This document shows positions 34,074-42,128 of a DNA stretch of 64,000 nucleotides, one piece after another. The translations under genes were made by a program, and so were the position numbers. The notes under the pieces are model-generated. The model ran no database searches and had not been told where the DNA came from. It saw only the letters and a program-made list of their open reading frames with translations. The stretch is from Crossiella cryophila. Its GTDB lineage: Bacteria > Actinomycetota > Actinomycetes > Mycobacteriales > Pseudonocardiaceae. Numbering within the stretch: position 1 is the stretch's first letter; every line of letters starts with the position of its first letter. Location of the stretch: the NCBI RefSeq assembly GCF_014204915.1, contig NZ_JACHMH010000001.1:6225501-6289500 (forward strand). Reading direction: 5' to 3'.

Positions 34074-35270
34074 GTGTCTGACCTGGCCATCGCCTACAAC
34101 GGACTCTCGCTGGACCGCGCGGGCAGGCACCGCGGCGATCCGGATTGGCTGGCGGAGGTGCGGGAGCGGGCGGGGTCGACGGTGCTGCCGCTGTGGCGGG
34201 ATCGGTGCCTGGTGCGGGATGGGGTGCCGGTGGCACTGCCCGCGGCGGTGGGGCACTTGGGGGGAGCTGGGCGCCTGGGTGGAGCCGGGCAGGCAGGTGA
34301 GACCGGGCACCTGGGTAGGGCAGGACAACCAGGCGAAGCCAGACAGGTGGGCGAGGCTGGGCTGCTGGGTGTGGTGGGCGGTCGGGTGGTGGGCGGCGAT
34401 GGGGGCGGGCACGCGGGTGCCGCGGGCAACGGTGCGGCACACGAGGGCCGTGGCCCGGACGGCGTGGCTCGGAACGGCGGGAGCGGGGGTCGCGAGGGCC
34501 GGGGTGATGCTGAGTCCGTTGGCCACAGTGGACGGAATGGGGTTGAGCCCCTGGGCGGGCGGGAGCTGGTTTTCCTCGCACTGGATGGGGATTGCGGGCG
34601 GTTCGCGGTTGATCTGTCCGATGTGGACGAAGCGGAGGCACTGCGGCTGAGTGGGGCGGAGGCCGTTGTGGATGTTCGGGCGCTCTTCCCGGTGTTGTCC
34701 GCGAGCGAGTCCGCGCTGCTCGCCTACGCCAAGGGCATCCTGCACTGGCATCGGACCCAGCGGTTCTGCGGCGCCTGTGGGCACGGAACTGAGGTTCGGG
34801 AGGGTGGGCATCTGCGGGTTTGTGGCTCGGGTGGGTGTGGGCGGTTGTTGTTTCCTCGGCTTGAGCCTGCGGTGATTGTGCTGGTCACGGCGCCGGATGC
34901 GCCCCGGCGCTGCCTGTTGGGGCGGCACCGGGGCGCGGCGGAGGGGGCGTTCTCGACCTTGGCCGGGTTTGTGGAGATCGGCGAGAGTCTGGAGGACGCG
35001 GTCCGTCGGGAGGTCGCCGAGGAGGCCGGGGTCGTGGTGGGGCCGGTGCGTTATCTGGCCTCACAGGCCTGGCCGTTCCCGGCTGGGTTGATGGTGGGGT
35101 TTCAGGCCACCGCGGTGGATGAGGCGATCTTGGTGGATGAGAACGAGCTGATCGAGGCCCGGTGGTTCAGTGCGGCGGAGATCCGGGCGCGGGTGGCGGC
35201 GGATCCGGCGGCGTTCCGGGTGGACTCGATCGGGCATCACCTGATCGCGGACTGGCTGGCGGCGGACTGA
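34074..35270 (+). CDS. nudC: NAD(+) diphosphatase NudC
   Basis: A 398-residue Nudix hydrolase that cleaves NADH/NAD to NMN and AMP and can remove NAD caps from RNA. The complete Nudix box GFVEIGESLEDAVRREVAEEAG and the four-Cys zinc ribbon (CGACGH, then CGSGGC) are present. The NudC signature SQPWPFPxS reads SQAWPFPAG, with the first Pro and last Ser changed. Residues about 62-160 are a Gly-rich low-complexity insert absent from normal members (usually 260-310 residues). GTG at 34074 follows CTGGAG. Confidence 0.92.
   Translation: MSDLAIAYNGLSLDRAGRHRGDPDWLAEVRERAGSTVLPLWRDRCLVRDGVPVALPAAVGHLGGAGRLGGAGQAGETGHLGRAGQPGEARQVGEAGLLGVVGGRVVGGDGGGHAGAAGNGAAHEGRGPDGVARNGGSGGREGRGDAESVGHSGRNGVEPLGGRELVFLALDGDCGRFAVDLSDVDEAEALRLSGAEAVVDVRALFPVLSASESALLAYAKGILHWHRTQRFCGACGHGTEVREGGHLRVCGSGGCGRLLFPRLEPAVIVLVTAPDAPRRCLLGRHRGAAEGAFSTLAGFVEIGESLEDAVRREVAEEAGVVVGPVRYLASQAWPFPAGLMVGFQATAVDEAILVDENELIEARWFSAAEIRARVAADPAAFRVDSIGHHLIADWLAAD
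34257..34553 (+). repeat. Gly-rich low-complexity insert in nudC
   Basis: About 300 bases encode imperfect repeats such as LGGAGRLGGAGQAGE and GRAGQPGEARQVGEAG between the N-terminal NudC domain and the zinc ribbon. Reading frame is kept. The tract resembles the GT-rich sequence at 25.1-25.7 kb. Confidence 0.75.
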
Positions 35271-35379
35271 ATCGGCGGGCAGTTGACCGCCGGGGCCGCC
35301 CGGTTCGGGACTGACCAGGTCGGGACCGGCCTGCGCCGGGCCGGCCCTCCCCGGTGTGGGTCCGGCTCGGCGGCTGGTG

Positions 35380-36147
35380 CTAGCCGGCGTTGGTGGCGTT
35401 GGCCTTGACCGCGTCGCGGATGAACTCGGCCATGCCGGGGCGCTGGCGTTCTGGGCGGACCAGGAAGGCGAACTGTTCCGGGTCGGTGACGTAGCTTTCG
35501 GCGATGCTGACCTGGATCGGGTAGGAGCAGTCGAAGAACTTCTTCAGCATGTCCCGGTGCCGTTCGGCCAGGGCCAGTGCGGCGGTGCTGTCGGGTGCGG
35601 CGCCGCTGTCCAGGAGGGTTTCCAGGTCGGTGACCCAGTCGGCGACGCGCTGCTGGTCGGCGACCCACTCCTCCTTGGTCATGGCCGCGGCTTTGGGCAT
35701 GCCCTCCTGCCACTGCTGGGTGTGGCCCCAGCGGGATTCGGCTCGTTCGGGGTAGCCGGGGGCGGGGCGCCAGGCGCCGAAGACCTCGAACTGCTCCTCG
35801 GGGGTCAGGTTTGTTCCCATGGCTCGTGCCTCCATCGTGTGTTCGACGGCCTTGACCATCTGCTGGAGGCGTTCGATCCGGTCGCTCAGCAGCGCGTGCT
35901 GACGGCGCAGGTGTTCCCGCGCGTTGACCGTCGGGTCATCCAGCAGGGTCGAGATCTCGTCCAGGGGGAAGCCGAGTTCGCGGTAGAACAGGATTTGCTG
36001 GAGGCGATCCAGGTCCTCCTGTTCGTAGCGGCGGTAGCCGGCCAGGGTGCGGCCGCTCGGGCTGAGCAGGCCGATCTCGTCGTAGTGGTGCAGCGTGCGC
36101 ACCGTGACGCCGGCGAACCGGGAGACCTGGCCGACCGAGTAACTCAA
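35380..36147 (-). CDS. MerR-family TipA-like regulator
   Basis: A 255-residue regulator. The MerR domain is SYSVGQVSRFAGVTVRTLHHYDEIGLLSPSGRTLAGYRRYEQEDL, followed by a long coiled-coil helix and a TipAS ligand domain ending SYVTDPEQFAFLVRPERQRPGMAEFIRDAV. A Cys in KFFDCSYPI lies where TipAL's thiopeptide-binding Cys is expected. TTG at 36147 is chosen: it follows AAGGAG/GGGGAAGG and gives the family length. TipAL proteins activate multidrug-tolerance genes upon binding thiopeptides. The target here is not evident. Confidence 0.88.
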   Translation of the reverse strand: MSYSVGQVSRFAGVTVRTLHHYDEIGLLSPSGRTLAGYRRYEQEDLDRLQQILFYRELGFPLDEISTLLDDPTVNAREHLRRQHALLSDRIERLQQMVKAVEHTMEARAMGTNLTPEEQFEVFGAWRPAPGYPERAESRWGHTQQWQEGMPKAAAMTKEEWVADQQRVADWVTDLETLLDSGAAPDSTAALALAERHRDMLKKFFDCSYPIQVSIAESYVTDPEQFAFLVRPERQRPGMAEFIRDAVKANATNAG

Positions 36148-36363
36148 CCTTCCCCACTCCTTTCGTTGACGACTCCGAGCCTGTGGCCTCACGTCGCGTG
36201 AGGGTCAAGTGTGCGTACTTCCGGACCGGATTTCTCGCTCCGTGGTGTAACGCTCACGCTGCGCCGAACGACGAACCTGGCGGTCGGGCGTTACTCCGAC
36301 CGGAAGCCGGTGCCCCGGCGTGGGAAGCTACCCCCCGACTTCCCTCGCCGGGGCCGGGCTGGC

Positions 36364-37317
36364 TCAGTGCTCGCTGGCCGCCACCAGCCGCGCCGCGTGC
36401 GCCCTGACCTCCTCCTTCAGCTCCGCCGGGTGGTGGATGCGGAAGTTCCAGCCGAGTCCGGCCAGCATCATCGCCATCCCGTCCAGGCGTTCGGCGCGGG
36501 TGCGCAGCAGCACGCCGTCGGCGGTGTCGGTCAGGGTGGCGGTGCTGGCCGGGATGCGTTTGCGGGCTTCGTCCAGGGTGGTGTGCAGGGTGACCTGGAC
36601 CTCCCACGCGTAGGGCACGCCGGCCAGGGACTGGGTGACGTGCTGGACCGGGTTGAACTCCGCGGGCGGGGTGAAGGTGTGCTCGGTGATGGTGACCTCG
36701 CCGATGCGGTCCAGCCGGAAGGTGCGCAGGTCGGCGCGGTGGTGGTCGTACCCGGTGACGTACCAGCGGCCGTGGTGGAAGACCAGGCCGTAGGGGTCGA
36801 GTTCGCGTTCGCTGTCCTGGCCCTGGTAGGAGCGGTAGGTCAGGCGGACGGGGCGGCGCCGGCTGGTGGCCTCGCCCAGCACGAGCAGGGTGCCGGTGCC
36901 GGGGGCCTGGGCCTGGCGCGGGGCCAGGGTGAAGTCCAGGGCCTCGCGGACGGCGGCGGTGCGCTCGCGCAGCTGGGCGGGCAGCACGCGCTGGATCTTG
37001 GCCAGGGCGGTGTCCACCGCGGGTGCGGTGGTGGCCAGCCCCAGCCGGGCCCCGGCCAGGAGGCCGAGGATCACGGCGACGGCTTCCTCGTCGGTGAACA
37101 TCAGCGGCGGGAGTTTGTAGCCGGGCAGCAGCCGGTAGCCGCCGTAGCGGCCGCGTTCGGCCTGCACCGGGATGCCGAGTTCGGCCAGGCGGGTGGCGTA
37201 GCGGCGGATGGTGCGTTCATCGACGTCCAGGCGCTGGGCGAGGTCGGCGCCGGTGAGCCGGTGGTGGGCCTGGAGCAGTTCCAGCAGCGCCAGGATCCGG
37301 GTGGTCGGGTGTGACAC
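36364..37317 (-). CDS. WYL-domain transcriptional regulator
   Basis: A 317-residue regulator with HTH_11 (LAQRLDVDERTIRRYATRLAELGIPVQAERGRYGGYRL), the WYL domain (GRWYVTGYDHHRADLRTFRLDRIGEV) and a WCX domain. It shares architecture with the gene at 24020. It diverges from an alpha/beta hydrolase gene 99 bases away, its most likely target. Confidence 0.9.
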   Translation of the reverse strand: MSHPTTRILALLELLQAHHRLTGADLAQRLDVDERTIRRYATRLAELGIPVQAERGRYGGYRLLPGYKLPPLMFTDEEAVAVILGLLAGARLGLATTAPAVDTALAKIQRVLPAQLRERTAAVREALDFTLAPRQAQAPGTGTLLVLGEATSRRRPVRLTYRSYQGQDSERELDPYGLVFHHGRWYVTGYDHHRADLRTFRLDRIGEVTITEHTFTPPAEFNPVQHVTQSLAGVPYAWEVQVTLHTTLDEARKRIPASTATLTDTADGVLLRTRAERLDGMAMMLAGLGWNFRIHHPAELKEEVRAHAARLVAASEH

Positions 37318-37416
37318 GGGCCACTCTCACAGTTAATCCGGGCGGAATCTGTCCGGATTTGATTCTAGCGTTCTCACCAGCGGAAACAACCGGAACAACG
37401 AAGCTGGGAGATCACA

Positions 37417-38133
37417 ATGGCGAACATCGTGCTGGTGGGCGGGGCCTGGATCGGCGCCTGGGCGTGGCGGGCGGTCACCCCGGAACTGCGCGCGGCCGGA
37501 CACCAGGTCTACCCGCTGACGCTGACCGGTTTCGGTGACCGCGCCCACCTGGGCACCCCGGAGACCGACCTGTCCGACCACGTCCAGGACGTGATCGCGG
37601 CGATCGAGGCCGAGGAACTCACCGATGTGGTGCTGGTCGGGCACAGCTACGCCGGCTCGGTGGTCACCGTGGTCGCCGACCGCATCCCCGAGCGGCTGGC
37701 CAAGGTGATCTACGTGGCCGGGGTGACCCCGGAGCACGGCAAGCGGCTGTTCGACCTGATCCCGGGCGTGGAGGAGATCATGCAGGCCATGGCCGACGCC
37801 GAGGGTGACGGGTGGCGGATCCCGTTCATCAGCGACGAAACGCTGGACCTGTACTACGGCGAGCACGGGCTGACCGGGCAGCACCTGGGCTGGCTGCGCA
37901 CGCACGCCCACGGGGTGCCGATCGCCACCCACCGCGAGGTGATCAAGCTGGCCACCCCCGACAGCTCACCGGTGCCGCGGGTCTTCGTGCACTGCACGGG
38001 TGACGGTCCGGCGCACGAGCTGCCGCACTACGGGCGGGACTGGGTGCGCGCGGAGATCGCGACCGGGCACTGGCCGATGGCCACCAAGCCGGTCGAGCTG
38101 GCGGCGTTGCTCGACCGGCTGGTGGTCGCCTGA
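37417..38133 (+). CDS. alpha/beta hydrolase (plant methylesterase-like)
   Basis: A 238-residue hydrolase: IVLVGGAWIGAWAWRAVTPELRAAGHQVYPLTLTGFGDR, nucleophile VLVGHSYAGSVVT and catalytic His in TGHWPM. This matches the salicylate/jasmonate methylesterase-like bacterial group (AB hydrolase 6). ATG at 37417 follows CTGGGAG. It is divergent from the WYL regulator and followed by two hairpins. Confidence 0.9.
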   Translation: MANIVLVGGAWIGAWAWRAVTPELRAAGHQVYPLTLTGFGDRAHLGTPETDLSDHVQDVIAAIEAEELTDVVLVGHSYAGSVVTVVADRIPERLAKVIYVAGVTPEHGKRLFDLIPGVEEIMQAMADAEGDGWRIPFISDETLDLYYGEHGLTGQHLGWLRTHAHGVPIATHREVIKLATPDSSPVPRVFVHCTGDGPAHELPHYGRDWVRAEIATGHWPMATKPVELAALLDRLVVA

Positions 38134-38153
38134 GCTGTCCCGGCAGACAGCTC
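38132..38153 (+). terminator. hairpin overlapping the hydrolase stop codon
   Basis: GAGCTGTC-CCGGCA-GACAGCTC is a perfect 8-base stem beginning at the stop codon, a likely first termination hairpin. Confidence 0.6.
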
Positions 38154-38201
38154 GGAGGGCTCCCGCAGGGATACGGGATCAGGGCAGGGATGGTTGCCGA
38201 A

Positions 38202-38246
38202 CCGGTGGCGGCCGGGTTGCAGGCCCGGAAAACCCGCCGCCACCGG
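38202..38246. terminator. strong bidirectional terminator
   Basis: Arms CCGGTGGCGG-(C)-CGGGTT and AACCCG-CCGCCACCGG pair over 16 bases with one bulge around a 12-base loop, between two convergent genes. Confidence 0.75.
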
Positions 38247-38277
38247 GGCGGCTTCCCCGCGTAGTGGCTTGTGGCGC

Positions 38278-38499
38278 CTACGCGGGAGTTCGATGCCAGA
38301 ACAGCTCGCCGACGGTGAAGTCGGGCACCGCGGCCACGCTGGTGACGGCAAAGGTCTGCATCTGCGCCTGGTCGGGGCCGCTGGCCCAGACCACTCGATA
38401 GCGGCGCAGCTCCCGGTCGTAGCGCACCGAGACCGACACCCCCGAGCGCGCCGAGAGCAGAGTGGCCAGCCGTCGGGCACTGCGGGCTCGGTGGCTCAT
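38278..38499 (-). CDS. small conserved protein, paralogue 1 (73 aa)
   Basis: Family not recognised. It aligns end to end with the 73-residue protein at 42129-42350: both have MSxRARxARRLAxLL, then VRYDR, RYxVxW and GPD, then an acidic C-terminal helix ending near W. The predicted fold is helix, beta-hairpin, helix. ATG at 38499 is chosen because it matches the paralogue's start and its upstream bases; ATG at 38550, behind GGGAGG, would add 17 residues. It is divergent from the HTH-deformylase gene, and the 196-base spacer contains three TCACGC repeats. Confidence 0.75.
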   Translation of the reverse strand: MSHRARSARRLATLLSARSGVSVSVRYDRELRRYRVVWASGPDQAQMQTFAVTSVAAVPDFTVGELFWHRTPA

Positions 38500-38647
38500 G
38501 GTGCTCATTCCGGTGGGAACCGCGCGAAGCACCCTCTGGACAAGTTCCATAACGGAAGACCTCCCGAACACTCCGCGCGGTCGCTTGTGTGCTATCTGTG
38601 GTTAGAGCAGACCAGTGGTGAGCGGCTAGCGGAAGATGTGCGTGGAC

Positions 38648-38674
38648 TCACGCGCCTCTCACGCCGACTCACGC
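38648..38674 (+). promoter_or_regulatory. triple TCACGC site upstream of HTH-deformylase gene
   Basis: TCACGC occurs at 38648, 38659 and 38669 (spacings 11 and 10), that is, on one face of the helix. It lies 22-48 bases before the HTH-deformylase start and upstream of the divergent small protein. A site with the same spacings is at 42420-42446. Confidence 0.6.
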
Positions 38675-38695
38675 CTCGGCGGTGGAGGCGGCGGC

Positions 38696-40216
38696 ATGGT
38701 GTCTGACGAGGAGCCCGCGGGCGAGGATGTCGCGCATCTGGATGCGTTCATCGCCGAGCTGCGGCGGTGGCGTGACGTGCGCGGACTCTCCCGCACGGCG
38801 CTGGCCAACGCCATGGGCTACAGCCGATCCTATGTCTCGAAGGTGGAGAGCGCGCACGAGCGTCCCTCCCGGGAGTTCGCCAAGGCCGCCGACGAGGCGT
38901 TGCGCGCGGCCGGGGCGCTGCGGCGGGCCTGGCGGGACTACGACACCAACCGGCCGGTGGCGATCCGGCTGATCCAGCCCAGCCCCGAGATCGGGGTGGA
39001 GGCGGCCACCGGATCCAGCCTGCTGGTCGAGCACGATGACGCCGAACTGCACTTCGACGGCCACTCCTACCGGGCGACCATGCGCCGCAAGCTGGTCAAC
39101 TCCGGCACCGAGCCGATCACCCGCTACCTGATCCGGATCGCGGTGGACCGCTACCCGGACAACCCCGAGCAGTCCAACCGGCTCTACCGGGACAACCCGC
39201 TGACCTGGAACGAGCTGGCACTGTCCGCCTGGTGGGGCGAGGGCAGGGCCGAGCCGATGCACTGGGTGGCCCAGCACGACCGGGACGCCTTCAAGGAAGT
39301 CTGGCTGCTCTTCGCCAACGACAGCGGCCACTTCCCGCTCTATCCGGGGCAGAGCACCTGGATCGAGTACACCTACTCCGTGCGCGCGGAGAAGTGGGGG
39401 CCGTGGTTCCGCCGCGCGGTCCGGCTGCCCACCAAACGCCTGTCGATGCGGCTGGACTTCCCGGCCGAGCTGGAGCCCACCGTGTGGGGGCTGCACACCT
39501 CGATGACCGCCGAGGCGATGCCCTTCCGCACCGCCATCGACGAGCGCCGCGAGCAGGGCCGCCGGGTGTACTCCTGGGCCACCGAGGACCCTCCTTTACA
39601 TGCCCGCTACCGCCTCGAATGGCATTTCCGGGCCGCCGCCCGCATCGCCGCGGAAGCCCGCCAGCAACGCCCCAGCGAGGTCATGCAGGCCCTGGGTGTG
39701 CTGCAACGCGACGACCCGTTGTTACACCGCCCGGCCCGCCCCTTCGTGCTGCCCGATGAGGCTGAAGACGCCCGCCGGGTGCTGCACGAGTTGCGCACTG
39801 CGGCCAAGCGGATCTGCCGCGCGCACACCTTCGGCAAGGGCATGGGCCTGGCCGCCAACCAGCTCGGCATCGACCGCGCCGCCGCCCTCGTGCTGCCGCC
39901 GGGCAGCGAGGACCTGATCATGCTGCTCAACCCGCGCATCATCGAGATCGGCGACCAGACCGACGAGCAGTACGAGGGCTGCCTGAGCTTTTTCGACGTC
40001 CGCGGCCTGGTGACCCGGCCCCTGGCCCTGCACGTGGAGCACCAGGAACTCTCCGGGGCTCGGCGGATCACGATCTTCAGCCACGGGGTGGCGCGGCTGA
40101 TCGCACACGAGGTCGATCACCTCCATGGGGTGCTCTACCCGGAGCGGATGCGCACCGACGCGGAGTCCATCCCGGTAGAGGAGTACCAGGGAACTGGGAT
40201 GAACTGGGAGTACTAG
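38696..40216 (+). CDS. HTH (XRE) - peptide deformylase fusion protein
   Basis: A 506-residue protein of unusual architecture. Residues about 15-75 are an XRE helix-turn-helix (RDVRGLSRTALANAMGYSRSYVSKVESAHERPS). About 100-330 is a beta-rich domain of unknown type (WNELALSAWWGEGRAEP, YPGQSTWIEYTYS). About 345-500 is a peptide deformylase with all three motifs intact: GMGLAANQLG (about 383), EGCLS (about 428) and HEVDH (about 470), so the metal ligands Cys, His, His and the catalytic Glu are present. Deformylases remove the formyl group from nascent N-terminal Met. ATG at 38696 follows GGTGGAGG. The phosphotransferase gene begins 19 bases after the stop. Confidence 0.93.
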   Translation: MVSDEEPAGEDVAHLDAFIAELRRWRDVRGLSRTALANAMGYSRSYVSKVESAHERPSREFAKAADEALRAAGALRRAWRDYDTNRPVAIRLIQPSPEIGVEAATGSSLLVEHDDAELHFDGHSYRATMRRKLVNSGTEPITRYLIRIAVDRYPDNPEQSNRLYRDNPLTWNELALSAWWGEGRAEPMHWVAQHDRDAFKEVWLLFANDSGHFPLYPGQSTWIEYTYSVRAEKWGPWFRRAVRLPTKRLSMRLDFPAELEPTVWGLHTSMTAEAMPFRTAIDERREQGRRVYSWATEDPPLHARYRLEWHFRAAARIAAEARQQRPSEVMQALGVLQRDDPLLHRPARPFVLPDEAEDARRVLHELRTAAKRICRAHTFGKGMGLAANQLGIDRAAALVLPPGSEDLIMLLNPRIIEIGDQTDEQYEGCLSFFDVRGLVTRPLALHVEHQELSGARRITIFSHGVARLIAHEVDHLHGVLYPERMRTDAESIPVEEYQGTGMNWEY

Positions 40217-40235
40217 TTCCTCTACGGTGCCCGGC

Positions 40236-41171
40236 ATGAGCGAACCCCGGTGGTGGCCGCAGGCCGTGTCGTGGATCGAGGCGAACCTGGCCGGCCGGGT
40301 GCGCACCGGCGAGATCGAACGGGTCCGGGAACGGCCGTGGTCCACGGTGGCCACCGTGCCCACCACGACGGGTCCGGTGTGGTTCAAGGCCAACGGGCCG
40401 GGGCTGCTGTACGAGGCGGGGTTGCTGCGCGTGCTCGGCTCGCTGGCCCCCGACCGGGTGATCACGCCGCTGGTGGTGGATGTCGAGCGGGGCTGGGCGT
40501 TGCTGCCCGACGGTGGGACGACGTTGCGGGAGTCAGGGCAGGACGGGCTCGCGGCCTGGGAGCGGTTGCTGGGCGAGTACGCGGTGCTGCAACGGGAGCT
40601 GGCGCCGCACACCGCGGACTTCCTGGGGCTGGGCGTGCCCGACCTCTCCCCCGCCACGCTGACCGCCCACCTGGACCGGCTGCTCGGCGAGCACGAACTG
40701 CCCGAGGTCGCCGCGGCGCGGCCGCGGTTCCTGGACTGGTGCGCTGAGCTGGCCGGATCACCGGTGCCGCTGGGGCTGCAGCACGACGACCTGCACGACG
40801 CCAACGTCCTGGTCGACGCGCAGGGCCGGTACCGGTTCTTCGACTGGGGTGATGCCAGCATCGCGCACCCCTTCACCACGTTGCTGGTCTCACTGCGAGT
40901 GGCCGCCCGCAAGTTCGACCTGGACCAGGGCGCCCCGGAGATCCTGCGGTTGCGGGATGCCTACCTGGAGCCGTGGTCGGATCTGGGCACCCCGGCCGAA
41001 CTGCACCGCACCCTCGCGCTGACCACCAAGGTCGGCGCGATCAGCCGGTCACTGGCCTGGGAACGCGCCCTCCTGGAAGCCGACGCGGAATCACTGGCGG
41101 AGTGGGCCGACGCCGTGCCGGGATGGCTGGGCGAGCTGGTCAAGGGACCCGATCTGGCGGCGCGGCGATGA
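40236..41171 (+). CDS. aminoglycoside phosphotransferase-like kinase
   Basis: A 311-residue APH-fold protein. The catalytic loop is LQHDDLHDANVLVD and the metal-binding motif FFDWGDASIAHPF. An N-lobe Lys is in VWFKANGPGLLYEAGLL. Such proteins phosphorylate small molecules, and drug kinases and sugar or amino-alcohol kinases share the fold. It follows the HTH-deformylase gene at 19 bases and precedes a small gene with overlapping start, so an operon is likely. Confidence 0.88.
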   Translation: MSEPRWWPQAVSWIEANLAGRVRTGEIERVRERPWSTVATVPTTTGPVWFKANGPGLLYEAGLLRVLGSLAPDRVITPLVVDVERGWALLPDGGTTLRESGQDGLAAWERLLGEYAVLQRELAPHTADFLGLGVPDLSPATLTAHLDRLLGEHELPEVAAARPRFLDWCAELAGSPVPLGLQHDDLHDANVLVDAQGRYRFFDWGDASIAHPFTTLLVSLRVAARKFDLDQGAPEILRLRDAYLEPWSDLGTPAELHRTLALTTKVGAISRSLAWERALLEADAESLAEWADAVPGWLGELVKGPDLAARR

Positions 41172-41659
41172 TGCCACTGTTCCAGGAAACCCCGACACCG
41201 GAGCTGGCGGCAGCGGGCCTGCGGCTGAGCATCGCGCCGCCGGAACGCACGCCGCTGTGGGCGGCGCACTGGCTCACCGAGGACCTCGACGGCACTGACC
41301 TGCGGTTGCTGGCCGGAATGAGCGGCCAGGACCTGGACGAGGTCCGTGCGGTGCTGCCCTGGGCCCTGGCCGAGGCCGGGGCGCCGGAACCGGAACCGGA
41401 GCTGGGCGCGGCGGCGCGGGTGGTGTTCACCGCGCTGGCCAGGGCCTGTGCGGACGGGCTGGCCACCGAGGAGCAGCTGCTGCACGCGGTGGACTGGATC
41501 TGCCGGGCGACCGGGTACGACGAGGCGGTGCTGGCGGCCCCCTTGGCGCAGGTCCTCGCGGTGGAGGGTGAGTGGACCGGCCTGGGTGGGCGGGACCGGG
41601 CGACGTTGCGGGCCGAGATCCGGGCGGCGGTCACCGCCCAGCTCGACCCGCCCGGCTGA
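41168..41659 (+). CDS. hypothetical protein, 163 aa
   Basis: Not recognised. ATG at 41168 overlaps the kinase stop by four bases, so it is coupled to it. The protein is helical and Ala/Glu-rich, without membrane segments. It contains a repeated acidic linker EPEPEPE in the middle and a C-terminal helical domain. It is the third gene of the HTH-deformylase operon and converges on the RsbW-like ATPase gene. Confidence 0.68.
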   Translation: MMPLFQETPTPELAAAGLRLSIAPPERTPLWAAHWLTEDLDGTDLRLLAGMSGQDLDEVRAVLPWALAEAGAPEPEPELGAAARVVFTALARACADGLATEEQLLHAVDWICRATGYDEAVLAAPLAQVLAVEGEWTGLGGRDRATLRAEIRAAVTAQLDPPG

Positions 41660-41660
41660 C

Positions 41661-42086
41661 TCAGGCGGCGTCGGACTGCGGGGCCGGTAAGGCCGCGCGC
41701 AGGGTGAGCAGGAACCGGCCGCTGGAGCGGGTGACGTCCAGGCCGGTGACCGCGGCCAGGATCAACGTCAGGCCGCCGCCGTGCGGGCGCAACAACGCGG
41801 GTGGGCAATCGGGACTGGCGGTGGCCGCGGGCACGAAACCCGAGCCCTGGTCGCTGACCTGGATCAACAGCTCGTCCTCGGCCAGGGCCAGGGTGATGCC
41901 GACCGCGGCGCGCGGGTCGGCGGCGTTGCCGTGCTGGATGGCGTTGGCCACCGCCTCCCGCACCGCCTGGCCCAGTTGCTCGGCCTCGGCGGGCGGGAAC
42001 AGGCGGCGCAGCACCGGGTCCACCGCGGCGCGCACGGCGGGCAGCCGGTGCGCGTCGCTGCCGATCTCCAGACTGAGCACGATCAT
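41661..42086 (-). CDS. RsbW-like ATP-binding protein (HATPase_c_2)
   Basis: A 141-residue GHKL ATPase of the anti-sigma-factor kinase type. N-box EQLGQAVREAVANAIQHGN and G-boxes VSDQGSGF and GGGLTLI are seen. Actinomycetes have many such orphans, often beside XRE regulators and very small partner proteins (the WhiJ/AbaA/BldB-type arrangement). Here the small 73-residue protein gene lies 42 bases upstream in the same operon, and the HTH-deformylase gene is nearby. Confidence 0.87.
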   Translation of the reverse strand: MIVLSLEIGSDAHRLPAVRAAVDPVLRRLFPPAEAEQLGQAVREAVANAIQHGNAADPRAAVGITLALAEDELLIQVSDQGSGFVPAATASPDCPPALLRPHGGGLTLILAAVTGLDVTRSSGRFLLTLRAALPAPQSDAA

Positions 42087-42128
42087 CGGGAACCTCCCAC
42101 GGCGGCGGGAAGCGGACTACGCCTTGCC

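Noticed and set aside
36148-36363. GTAACGC...GCGTTAC inverted pair between the TipA-like and WYL genes
   Set aside because: Seven-base arms 34 bases apart are weak; nothing else supports an operator or gene in this 216-base gap.
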